64,000 nucleotides of DNA from assembly GCA_963978905.1 (NCBI GenBank), contig OZ022259.1:15190001-15254000 (forward strand), in the 5' to 3' direction. Positions 1-11,460 of this stretch are shown here, in pieces. Both the position numbers and the translations under genes were made by a program. Each line of letters begins with the position of its first letter. Positions within the stretch are counted from its first letter, which is position 1. Origin of the DNA: Trichostrongylus colubriformis (lineage: Eukaryota > Nematoda > Chromadorea > Rhabditida > Trichostrongylidae). The notes beneath the pieces were generated by a model. That model saw nothing but the letters and a program-made list of their open reading frames with translations, ran no database searches and had not been told where the DNA came from.

Positions 1-3000
1 TGTGGATAGAGTATGTAATGTTGGATCATGAAGAGAACGTCGAAAGCGCAGGAGATGATGCCAAGTCCGAACTTTACGGGATTCCCGTAAAATGCTGACC
101 ATTCATCTGCATTCCAGCACTGCAGAACCATTTGAGATATGGCGAGACAGCCTCCATTGAAGTCGAGTAGAACAAGCGCAATCGACCAGCCGGCTGTACT
201 TTTTCTTCGAAAATTGAGTAAGGCCTGTAAAATATCATAAGAAGTGAGTGAGTCAGGTTATTTGACAATTCTGTTTCGACGTGAGGATGCATTAGATTGC
301 ACAAAAGGTCCGCAGCAATATAATCAGATCCTTGATTCCGACTTTTATTTGCTGCAATCAGTAATGCAAACTATCTGCGAAAATTTGTTGGGGCTCGTAA
401 GAAATGCCAGTGAAGAGGGACAAAGTCGAAAAGTATTGTGTATACGGTAGCAGAACATGACTGAGTTTGTGTACGTAAGCCTGCGGTCTTACTTTGCGCA
501 TTGACGCCGGCACCGGCGTCAATGCGCAAAGTATTTTTGGAATCTGGATGCATCTGAAAGACTGTATCGGCCAGCTCTCGTGGTTAGGTGAATTGATTAA
601 ATAGTTATAATAACCATAGTGCCACTTTTTGAAAGTTCGTGGTGGAATATGCTATCATAATTCACCAACAACGTGGTAAAATCTTCTCTTTATGCGGTCC
701 ACAACATTTAGCCTATTTCCACGATACTCTGCCGCAATCGCTGACTCTCGTGGATAGGATTACAGGAAACTGGTAAGATCGCCGCAGTTTCACTTTCTCG
801 ATGATGAACGACATTAAGCTTGTGTGTAGATAGCACAGAATATCCCAGTCGCCGATGTCGCACGCATCGCTGGACAGGGTCGAATAGTATGAACAACAAC
901 TTCTACTCACTAGACGCTATGTCACCGTCACCTCGCATTAGGGGTGTGTGGCCATTGGTCGATTTTTCGCTTCGCGGCGCCGTCAGTACGACATGCCGCA
1001 GTCGTTTGAAATTCCGCTCAAGATGGGCTGGTAGCGTGAAGGATCCCCAAAGATTGTTGGTTGGAAGCTTCGGAAAGTCACCCATGTGTTGTTGTGCTAT
1101 TTTAACAGATAAAGCTGCAAACGACTCGCATTCGCCGCGGGCAGCCGCGCGAAAATTCAACCGACCGCCACACACCCTCCTACCAGCATATGTTTTCAGC
1201 AGCTTGCCTGACTTCGAAAAAGTCTGTAATAGATGCGTTCATGAGCACTTGTCACTTCTATCTGTTTTTGTTTTTGCAACAGTCGTTAATTTAAGATAAC
1301 ATTATTTTGCTGAGAAAATTAGGAGACTGCCGGTGTGTAGACCTCACATCAGGAAATCGCAGCGCGCGAGTGCTGTTGTGCATATTCGAAGAGATATTTT
1401 CATGCAGAAGTAACAAATTTTGCAAGTTTTTGAGCTAACAGTGGAATGCTTTCCACTGCATAGCCAATGAATTCAGGCATAGGACACGGTACTCATACAC
1501 AGCACGCAATTACACGTGGCGTCGCCATTTCTGCAAAACTGCCGCAAGCCGTGTTGCGATTTCTTGACATAACAGTACACACCCCGAGACGGTGGCTCAC
1601 CTGTGGTATGTATTTGAAAAGCGTCACGGCCATTTTGACGTACGCTAAGCCGGTGATGAACTGTAGCATGTTGAGAGTCCCATACCAAGTGGCGACACCG
1701 GCCACAACTGTGCCCACAAGCATAATAGCTGTGAGGAATTGTGTTATGTACGAGACTCGCTGATCGCCACGCTGAAATACTCAAGCGGCTTTATCGCATT
1801 AATCGCTAATCGAAGATCAGCTGTTTGGGTAAAATTTGACCTCATAGATTAGAACTTGGTAGGCGGTAAAGGTGCACACGGCGAATGCTTGCGTGCCGAA
1901 GAAGACGTCGTTGATTAGCACCGGAATTGGACTGTGCGGGTGCGCCTCTTCGTATATTCTCTGTAATAGAAATAATTCTAGTGAGATCCTGCTGGAAAGA
2001 GCCATCACGTAGAACGATTTCTGATCATGCATGGACGTAGGAGTGGGGGACACGGTTGTACTTTGACCCTTTTGGAAGAAGAGGGTTATAATCGTAGGGT
2101 CACCAGAGAATGAAGAAGTGCAGAAGGTTATGCGGTTGATGGTGATACAATGAAGACGCTGCTGTTGATGGTCAAAGGGATTCGCGGTAGACTGCAAAGT
2201 CGTGGTTTTAGTGAATTAATACCATAGCGGTGGAAAGTGCAGTAATGACACTAGAATTTTGAATGGAAGTCTGGTGCATGACGTATCCCAAAACGAGGTC
2301 AGTCAAGGTCAACATACTTAGGCCGCGGTCATACTTTGCGCACCGACGCCAGCACCGCCGGTGTCCGCGTCAAATCATGGGCCTGCCGCCGACCACAGCG
2401 GTACTCTGGTGGCGCGCTCCGCTTGCAAAATTCTTTACCCAATCACACTACAATATGATGATCATGACGAGAGCCACGAATTCCAATTAGTATTTTTGCA
2501 TGGCTCCAAACTATGCACGATGAACGTGGCGAGAGCAGAGGAATTCAAATCCGAATTTTGCATAGTGTGGCACTATTCTTAGTCTCGAGCTCGAATTCAT
2601 GGGCGCTTTCGCCACGATCATCATACTGCAATGTGGTTGGGTCGAGCGTTCTGCAATGGAGCGCGTTATAAGATAGACAGCGACGTCGGCCGCAAGCAAA
2701 TGATTTTTACGCCGGCTGCAGCGGTGCCGGCGTCGGTGCGCAGAGTATGACCGCGGACATAGCGTTTCTCCATTTTTCCTTGCCAGCAAAGTATATGTGT
2801 AGTGACCTCTGTCCCTCTTATCGTAGGTCACATCTGATTGGCTCGTGTGTCCTGACTACTCACCTGACGACTATCTGGAAACGGCAGAGAACAAGATGAA
2901 ACCGGGCACTACTCGAAGGCAATCACGCTTGGTCACTCTTACTTCTGCATTGCCTCCAGTCGGTCATCCCGATTGTTTACCTACACTCAGGCGTAACCGA

Positions 3001-6000
3001 TTACACGGCTAGCAATCCTTGCCGTACTTCCTGCTGTCCGTGCCCTACTATTCCTGCGTATGCCGTACGAAGTATCGCCGTAGCAGATGGACTGCTAGCA
3101 TATGGATGTGCACCATCGGGATGGAGCCTTGTCGACCCCTTTCCCCACCTTCCCTTTTTAGTTCCGTGAGCTCTGAGTTTCTGGGTTTGGTCTATGAGTT
3201 TTTAAAAGCGTATCTCGTTGCCGTACTTGTTTCCTTTTCTTATTGAAACACGGGGTAGCACATACACTACAGATTTGCCAATGGCCACGATGCCAAGAGC
3301 ATTTAGGGTATTCAACATAATGTTTCAACAAAATAGCTCAATTGGTTGAGTCATCATGATTCATTACCTCTTTCCGTCGGAATCCCTGGCGTAGGTTGAA
3401 GGTGAGCCCATGCGATAGGCTCGTTCATCAGAGCATACCACAGCGTAGCGTACAGCTAGGGCCTGTTGTTGTGTTAGTGTCCGAATAGGCATGGCGTTGG
3501 TGAGCGTGGCGTTAGACCCCATGAAACCCTCACGCCGACACTGGCGTTAACCCGCCCGGGAGACCCCCGTGCCCACTGCATTGCTGGGAGCAAGCACCCG
3601 TACCGGGTACGATAGAAAGTTTTCGACATGAGAGCGTGAAAAATTTCTCAAAAACACCGGAAGGAGTGATTTCGGCAGATTGTGGAATGTGAGAGTAGGG
3701 GTGCTCAGCAGTGTAGTAGAAGAGAAAGAACGAAATAAAACGACAAAAAAAAAATCGGGAAATATGTGCTTGACCCCCTTCTCTCTCTCGTCCTCCTCCC
3801 TCTGCGTCACTGGCCGGGTATAGACTGCAGACGGGCGGAGAGGCTAATAGGCTGGCCGCGAACGTTGTCCCGCCCTCGCCGGCAACTCACCCGGCTGATG
3901 AACTGCAGAACGACTCGCCGTGCTGCGGGATCGTGATAGGACCCCAGGCCGCACTTTTTCAGTCAGCTTCGCTACACATCACCCTTCCTGGAGTGGTATT
4001 TTTTTCAGGGAACATTCACTCCAAGTTCTCACATTCTCCCTACCCCTCCCGGTGCCTTTACCAAGTTTCGAACAATATAACTTCTTTATTATTTGACCTA
4101 CGACAATGTCGAAGATTTCGCATTTGCTGTCTTTGCTTATAAAATTGCCTATGAAAAAGTTATGACCGCTCAAGGTATGGAAACGTATATGCCCGTCGAA
4201 TTTTCTTCACCAACACATGCCCATCTGCTCTCCACGGGTGTTTATCCTTATGTCAGGATTTCGCACCTCGACGAGCGGCATGAGACGCGCTGTGTGCGAG
4301 CTATGCGCACCGTCATAGTTGAAATTTGAGAGCGATTACACGGTTATGCCGCTTTGGGACCCAACAACACGACCCCTCTAGCTCGTCGGTATCACTTCGC
4401 TTGCGAGATGTCGCGGTGCAAAATCCTAACATAAAGGTACACACACCCTTTCTCCACTCATACCACGTCAACCCTTCAAAGCTGATACTCTCTCGTCGAG
4501 GTAGAGGTGGCGTAGAAGCATTACTTCCATTCGCATGTAGGGGAAAAACAAATCAATCAAATTCCTGATCAATGGTCTGAACTGCCATCAGATTTGTCTG
4601 GGGAGATGAAGTATTTGCTCGTAGATGAGATGGCCTCCGTGAGTAACAATACAGACCAAATCGATTAATTCAATGATTCAAAGTTATTGCATAGCAAATT
4701 ATGAAGAGAGGCTGTGCAAATGTCTTTGCTATTTCATATTGCTGTAGGTCGCATGGAGGCAACTGATACCAACGGTTGTTTTCTTCATTTCCACACTTTG
4801 AAAGTCATCTGACCAGATAAGGGTTTCAATTTCCCCAGAACTTTAGAAGAAAACCCTGTTGTGTCGATAGGGTCTCGGACGATGTCAAGAAGAATGAACG
4901 TCAAAACTACAAAGTAGTGTCTCGAAGCGAGGTAGGAGAGGTGAAAATCGCTTGCGATGATGACTCATAGTCAGGACGTTTTGATTGAAATATCTCACCA
5001 ATGTGGTTATCCTCTGTACAGATGAATGCTCGTCGTGGTCTGGTTGTCGAGACTTTTGTCCGACCCAACGTAGACCACATCTGACGGGCGCGCGGGTCCC
5101 GAGCTGCCGGTCGAAGGTGCTGGAAGTGACGGGAAGACGATTTATAAGGCATCTCAGTTCGTCAATGTGTGTGTGTGTGCTCCGATTCGACAGTCGTTAA
5201 TCGCCGCCGTCGTCGTCGTCCTTCGTAATGAGCCGTGCCCAGCCAACTCTGACCTGGCCGTAGCCGATATTTGGCACCTGCTCACGCACGTCCATAGCAC
5301 GTCTGCATTCCTGCACGTGCCAACGTGTCCCCATGGTCAACGCCGTCAGGGACACCGCTCATGGACGTGCAGCCGTGGGATGGATCCTTGCCAGTCTCTC
5401 CGTCAGAAAAGAGACCTTGGGTTCGACCAGTGAGTCCGTAGGCCTTGTTTAATGTGGTCGTTTCTGTTTACTCTTTGCATTGCTCTTTCATTCATTCTTG
5501 CCATTGATCTCATTGCGTAGAATATGAACACTTACTAATCCAAACTGGTATTGGTCTATCACAAGGTTGCATGCTACACTACATAGCGTCTAGTTGTTGC
5601 ATTCCTCGTAGTAACCGGTCGGTCGCGACATCATAATCGGAACCTGGGTTAACTCTCGATGTGGTCATAAGTGTAGGTTGTGTCGTGGTGCGAAATAAGG
5701 AAAAAAGTCCTTTCCGAGGGCACCGACGTCTCATGTATTCTCCGTCGTAGGGGCAGCTAGGGTTTACCGTTGTACCCGCGTAGGCAATGGTTAGAGCGAG
5801 CGCGGCGTTAGACCCCATAGTAACCCTCACGCTCACATTGGCACTAACCCCGCCGGAAGAGCCCCGACGCACACTATTCCCGAGTCATGTGATATTGCGG
5901 GGTAACAAGCGCCCGTGCCGGAGCAACACTGGTGAATTAGCGCTCATTAGGCAGAGGAGTTTGCTTCCCACTGCTTACTCCACCATTTCAAGCCACTGGT

Positions 6001-8430
6001 TCCGCCAATCGGTCATCCCAAGCAAATTGTAACCCCTCCTTACTTGGTTTTAACAGCATTTTGTTATTTCGATTTTCGCATTTGTAATCACCACTCAAGA
6101 TCTTATCAATACAACCTGGGTCTCACCTCAGAGTTCCATGGGAAGTTGAAACCTTTTCCCGGTTATGTATATGACTGAACAAAATGTCATCACCTGTGTA
6201 TTCTCATCGAAATATAGGAAACAGTTGTAAACGGAGTACGCGGCGAATCCGATAACGTTGTACACGACGAAGTCAAAATTGAGGCCAATTACACTGTAAT
6301 GTGCACAGTCCTCTTGCTGACGTTGTAGTAGCGTGCGTCCCCTATGTCAAGATTTCGCGTTACAGCGTGCTGCGCGCGACTTTTGCGCGAGAAGGCTGCT
6401 TTGTGTGGGAATCGTGTGTATTTGGCGAAAATAAAGCGGCGACCGTAGCCACGCCTATTTTTATACATTTCGCCCCTCTACAGAGCTTGTTTTCAAATTA
6501 TTTGCATCTAAATGGACAGGATTAGGTTGAATTCGTTGTTTTCAGTTTACTCTTTTTTATGATAGCGTTTGGCAGTTTTTCGCAATGTTTTTTTTGTTTT
6601 TTGTTTCGTCTTTCTGAATTTCTTTTTGCAGTTTCGCGTTTTCTAAACTTGCCTTCAAAAACTTATCTTTTTTCCTAATATACTTGTGTTGACATGCAAG
6701 CAACAATGATACAAAGCACAGGAAATGGATGATCGCATGCTAAACGCTATAAACATCCGAGGGCGTACTGAAACATCTAAACTTAAAGACACAATTCGCG
6801 ATAATTTTATGCGTCTTCGCGTCCCGTAAAGACTCTGAGGGTGCTGAAGAACACATAAGCGAAGAAGCAGCTAAAGAAATTTCCGAAAATGCTCAAAATA
6901 GGGTGTTTTCGACTTTTCGCATCGTCGAGCTTTCAACTTAGAAGCAAGCATTTGAACAAGTTTTTGCGTGTCAATATCATTCGATAAGGTTGCTATTACT
7001 ATGGGGATCCTCCCTATCCTATCTTATCGCAGTCCATATCATGCCTCTTATCCACGTAGATGCTACCGCTGCTCTGCTGGCTAAGTAGTAGAACGGGTGT
7101 GGGCCATCTTGAGACGGTGGCCGCCAGCTGACTTAGTACGGGTTCTTTACGCGTTTGGCGCTCAACCCTCACGTCTCGGTGATGGCACATGCTTTGCCGT
7201 TGTGGTAGGGCCTATCTACTCGCGGATGGAACCAAGACACTCATGTTATCGTGAACTGTCCCTTTAACTGAATTCAACCAAATGGTGTCTATCGAGATGA
7301 AAACAAGTTCAATACAGCGGCAAAATGAATTAAAAGGGCGCGGATACGGTCGCCGCCCTTCCTACGCTATACATCCTCCAGCCAACTCGCGTGCAAACGT
7401 GGCGCGAAATCCTAACGTAAGGACACACACCCGTTGTGGTACACTGTCAGTGATCGCAAACCTTTTTCTTTTATAGTTCAAGACAGCTTGTGGATAGAAA
7501 GAAACAGTCCAAGAGGTAGAGTAGGCCCATCCTACTATCATCAAAATTGCTTCCACAGAGGAATATTTCAGTACCGAAACACTCAGGTAAAACTTAGCGA
7601 GTCTGCAAGAAGCACTTTTGTGTGAAGTCACGCCCGTTTAGTAGGGAAATGGCAAACTCACATTGCCGAACAATCATCACTATGGGCTGACGAGCAGTTT
7701 TTAGGTTTGAGCTCTTGCGCAGTCTTGACATCAACGCCTTTGAGACGGATTGTTCCCCGTTGTGTTTTCGCGTGAAATTTCAATGGTGTGAGTATATCCA
7801 CAACCGTGTGGTTCTCGAACAGGATTGTGGTGTCACTTTTAAGTGTCACTCTGGAACAGACCTGGGATTATCGCGATAATTCGCACATCTGTTCCGGTTT
7901 AATTTCTGACGGTAAAGTAAAGAGCATCAATCACGTCCACCATTTCTATTTCGAATTGGATAGATTTCAAATGAATATGGAGATTACCCAGATTACAACG
8001 GGCAGGCCTGCCATATTTTAAGATTTGATCATTTCTTTTAGTTTCTCTTCAGTGCCGCTATACTACCCTACTTCATAGGGCTGCCAAGTTGTAACCATTG
8101 ACTTCAGAGATGTGATCTGTGCTTTCATAGCGCTGTCCTTCTCTGCTTACGTCTTATACATATACTTACCTACCGAGCAATCTATGGAGGGGGCATGACT
8201 CTGTATGGCCGTAAGAACTATGGCCCTTTTTGGGCGAGACTACTCGCTTATGCTGGTTGATGCATGCGGCTTCGTTTGTATGTTTCGAATGACACTACTA
8301 GTGAAGCTCACTTGCTTCTGAGCTCGAAAGTCTCTTCGACGTTCAAGAAAACTGTCAACAGTTCCGGCTCCACGCTGCTGTGCTGTAGTGTTGGCTTTAA
8401 AAGAAACAAACTGACGAGGAGGAGAATCAT
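1..8430 (-). CDS. ctns-1: Cystinosin (lysosomal cystine/H+ symporter), tandem copy A, 3' end cut by window
   Basis: Seven exons were joined by eye: 8312-8430, 7662-7850, 7462-7602, 6194-6293, 1841-1960, 1601-1771 and 1-224 (continues off the edge). All junction phases agree. Exon 1 encodes a signal peptide; exon 2 the lumenal domain with an NCS sequon and a conserved Cys pair; exons 3-7 the seven-helix PQ-loop core. Both PQ loops are visible (SFYPQ in exon 3, KYIPQ in exon 6), as are GLNFDF, NDVFF with the aspartate thought to couple protons in the family, and LLDF in exon 7. Cystinosin exports cystine from lysosomes. The start at 8430 was chosen because it follows a splice acceptor by one base. 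Against copy B and human cystinosin, exon 7 is divergent: [12 protein letters not shown] is replaced by SIALVLLDFNGG. The C-terminal tail lies outside the window. Family assignment is firm; whether it still transports cystine is unknown. Confidence 0.93.
479..535. repeat. Palindrome, solo joined ends of the GGCCGCGGTCATAC MITE
   Basis: TACTTTGCGCATTGACGCCG is followed directly by its inverse CGGCGTCAATGCGCAAAGTA, with no interior. It is a minimal deletion derivative or hairpin relic in intron 6 of cystinosin A. Confidence 0.75.
938..1187. mobile_element. MITE related to the Mutator-like family, in intron 6 of cystinosin A
   Basis: Ends GGGGTGTGTGGCCATTGGTC and CGACCGCCACACACCCTC, interior with CGGCGCCGTCAGTACGAC as in the 32.4 and 49.3-kb copies. 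No convincing target duplication remains. Confidence 0.65.
2319..2758. mobile_element. MITE with GGCCGCGGTCATACTTTGCG ends, intron 4 of cystinosin A
   Basis: Inverted ends GGCCGCGGTCATACTTTGCG and, reversed, GTCCGCGGTCATACTCTGCG. The interior is largely palindromic (CACACTACAATATGATGATC). A close copy is at 10269-10646. Confidence 0.85.
3650..4065. mobile_element. MITE-like repeat with CGCCGGCAACTCACCCGGCTGATG block, reversed copy
   Basis: Shares CCGCCCTCGCCGGCAACT and GTGCTGCGGGATCGTGATAG (inverse) with 41940-42320 and 45190-45590. Located in intron 4 of cystinosin A. Confidence 0.6.
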
Positions 8431-8431
8431 C

Positions 8432-8438
8432 CTGAAAT
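8432..8438 (-). promoter_or_regulatory. Probable spliced-leader trans-splice acceptor of cystinosin copy A
   Basis: The minus strand reads ATTTCAG, then a single G, then the copy A ATG. An acceptor this close to a start codon is characteristic of SL1 trans-splicing in nematodes. The same ATGCATTTCAG context occurs before copy B, so it is conserved between the duplicates. No leader sequence is visible, as expected, since it is added from another locus. Confidence 0.7.
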
Positions 8439-9681
8439 GCATGGTGATCATTGCTTTTACGCGTCTTTGTGAATTTCCAGAGCTTCTGCAAGTCACTGAG
8501 ATGACAAGCTCATCCTTCATTCGCAAGAACTAAAAAAGGCGCTGCCTGAGCGCCGATGACTAGCCGCATATCGCCACATCTCCAGTTGTAGCCCTTGCTA
8601 TAAAGCCGCCTGGGTGTATATCATTAGGACAGAAACGTCGCGTGGTCGTGTTTGGCGCGCGACGAGATGGTGCGAGCTATGCGCGCCGTATCGGATGGGT
8701 CTTGAAGCCATGACGGTGCTCTACGCCTCGTTCTAGGCGTAATCGCTTCAGGACTCAACTAATAAATACTTCAGGACTCGTAAATAGACAAGAAAGTAGC
8801 AATAGGCGGGGACCCGGTCAAACACTGGTAATCCCGCGTCCGCCATACCTGAGCACGTGGACGGCTGTAGGCTGCTAAAAAAGGTAACCGACAAGGTGCC
8901 GTTCGAAGATACCAGGGGGTGCAGTTTTGGCCTCCGGTAAGGCCTACCGTAACGCTTGCAGTTCGTTGGGTTGCAAACATTACACACACGGCACCAACAC
9001 CGACATATGACACTTTGCTTACACGCCGAGTGTGAAATCAGTTGACTTGTTCTGCCACGAAGATCTTTTTTCCTACATACCACTTATTCTCCCATTCATT
9101 GCTTCACTTGATTGCTTCACTGTTGTTGTTGTTTCACTTAGGTCACATCATGAACCTATGAAATACACCCTACGAGACGACAAATGACATCTCTGTCAGC
9201 AAGAAACTCGGAGAGATGATGTTGCAGTTCGAAGAGATACGCGGGAGACGCGAATACATATAACAACGTCGCGCTTTCGAATCCGGGTTTCTCTACCGCT
9301 TATCGCTTCTAACCTTGGCGCGCTTCTAACCACGGATTTCCGTTTCAAAACGATCATTTCTTCCCATCTTCCTCTTTCTCCCGACCCCTCCCGGTTCCTT
9401 TAAAGTGCTACTGTGATAACATCTAGTCGGTCTCAAGGGATGGAGCATGGTCGAACCTAGGCTCCGGCAGGAAAATACGGGTAATCCGACATGTGGTTGG
9501 CTGGCATGTTAATAATGAACGTTGTCGTCATTGATGTTGTTGTTATACAATGAGATGGCTGTAGGAAGAGACGATATGGAGTCAAGCGACTGTCGCAGAA
9601 CATTGTGCACACTTCAGTCGGGTTGTGAAAGAGTGTTACTGTTCAACATCCAATCCAAAGTTGCCTCTCGCGCACTAAAGT

Positions 9682-9851
9682 ATTGTTCAGAATTCACGAT
9701 TCGCGCGATACCGGCGCAATGATAACGATACATATCTATGAAGCGATTCAGACGATCGGGCTATCTAGGCGGAAAGAATAAGATACGTATCGATCAGATG
9801 AATGATACGCACCAATGGCGTTAATCGCGCGAATGGCGAACTCTGAACAAT
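9682..9851. mobile_element. MITE with TTGTTCAGARTTC ends
   Basis: About 170 bp with inverted ends of about 30 bp (TTGTTCAGAATTCACGATTC against TTGTTCAGAGTTCGCCATTC). AT-rich centre. Confidence 0.75.
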
Positions 9852-10268
9852 GGCCAGCGTGCATTGAGGATCACTCCACTATCACCCTTTTCCCTTCATC
9901 TCAGTCACTGAGAGGCGACTCGGTCACATAGAGACAGAAGTAGATGGAGTCAATCAAATCTAATAGCGCTTTTGGAGAACTCTGAAAGCGACTTTTATAG
10001 CAAATTGTGCAACAAATGATCTTCCTGGACCCCTGATTTCCTTTCAGAAGTAACATCTCCGGTTTTCCTGGCCACCCATTATCGCAAACACTGTGGAACA
10101 AGTGGAACCTCTTCCACCGCCCCACCACTTGGTCTGGTGGTCAAATTCGGAATTGACGCTCCCATAGCTACAGCCAAGCCGGGTACATGTGGGATGGGTG
10201 GGGAGGCGCACTATAGCGCAGCAGTCGTGCATTGTGCAGCATTGCACAACACACCTCATCACGCACAA

Positions 10269-10646
10269 TAGGCCGCGGTCATACTTTGCGCACCGACGCC
10301 GCACCCCCGGTGCCGGCGTGAAAATCATGTGCCTGCCGCCGACAACGGCGGCACTCTGGTGGCGCGCTCCGCTTGCGAAATTCTTGACCCAATCACACTA
10401 CAGTATGATGGTCGTGGCGAGAGCTCACTAATTCGCATTCGAAATTCGTATAGCTTGGCACTATGCCAAGATTCGTATTCAAATTCATGGGATTCTGCCA
10501 CAATCACCATACTGTAGTGTGGCTGGGCCGAGCGTATTACAAACGGAGCGCGTCACCAGAGTGCCGCCGTGGTCGGCGGCAGGCACATGATTTTGACGCC
10601 GGCACCGGCGGTACCGGCGTCCGTGCGCAGAGTATGACCGAGGTCT
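10269..10646. mobile_element. MITE with GGCCGCGGTCATACTTTGCG ends
   Basis: Same family and arrangement as 2319-2758, in the spacer between the cystinosin copies. A 57-bp remnant made of only the two joined ends is at 479-535. Confidence 0.85.
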
Positions 10647-10739
10647 TACTGCTACGACTCCATTTCCAAAGCATGCAACCGAATCTCATTTCCCCTACAA
10701 GGAAAGAGCATGTGCATTTTGATTTCTACGTCACATTGC

Positions 10740-11460
10740 TCTACCCCTACCCGGGGAATGGTGAACGGACAAATGTGCGGAGGTACTCACTATCGCGACG
10801 CGTGAGCTTGCGTTGCGTTCGTCGTCATCGGGCACAGACTTTCTCTCGTTGTCGCTCCGTCTGCACACTCCGCGTAAGAGAGAGCATGTGACGAGATACC
10901 CGCAGAGTGTACTACGCATGACTGGTCGGGAAGCCAGCGTTGATCACAATGTTCGGTTCGTCGAAAACGGAGGATGCTGTAGGGCGGCAGCGGTGAAGTA
11001 TAGGAGGCGCGGCCGTTATTATCGCGATTGAGGTTCCAAATCGCAGATTTATTCATGGAGGGTTTTGGCATTCACGCCATTGAAGGCTCGCGGCTTCAGT
11101 TGGGAGTCTCCTTTTTCGGAACAATGTTACAAGCTCAGCAACGATATTTGGCGACACCCCCATATTCGCCCCCACGTCGGGGCTTCCTTCCCTTGCAATG
11201 CAATACTACGGTGTATAAGAGCGACTCTTGGCTCGCCGCTTCAACGGCGAGTCAAGAGTCGCTCTTTTACACCGTAGTAGGCGAAGATCTCATGTGCTGC
11301 TCACGAAGAGTCTTGCCCGATGAATAAGGAGACCTAGAGCTTATAAGCATGTCAACGCGCGCCGTAATGAAGGCCGTGACGCGTGAGCTCATGCGTCGCG
11401 GTAGTGGGTACCTCTGCACATTTGTCCGTTTATCGACACCCCTCCTACCCCCTGCCTCCA
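10740..11460. mobile_element. Long inverted-repeat element with a strong central hairpin
   Basis: The arm ACGGACAAATGTGCGGAGGT at 10764 is mirrored by ACCTCTGCACATTTGTCCGT near 11410, with further mirrored sequence inside (TCGCGACGCGTGAGC). The centre contains the hairpin at 11204-11280. Open frames inside follow the palindrome and are not genes. Confidence 0.65.
11204..11280. repeat. Near-perfect 35-bp-arm hairpin
   Basis: TACGGTGTATAAGAGCGACT and TCTTGGCTCGCCG pair with the inverse arm with only two mismatches around a short loop. It could be a transposon end pair or a small-RNA precursor fold. Confidence 0.8.

Noticed and set aside
820..1299. 159-codon open frame on the plus strand
   Set aside because: It covers a Mutator-like MITE inside intron 6 of cystinosin A and is antisense to that gene.
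10463..10891. 142-codon open frame on the plus strand
   Set aside because: It crosses the end of one MITE and the start of another inverted-repeat element; GC-rich arms explain the openness.
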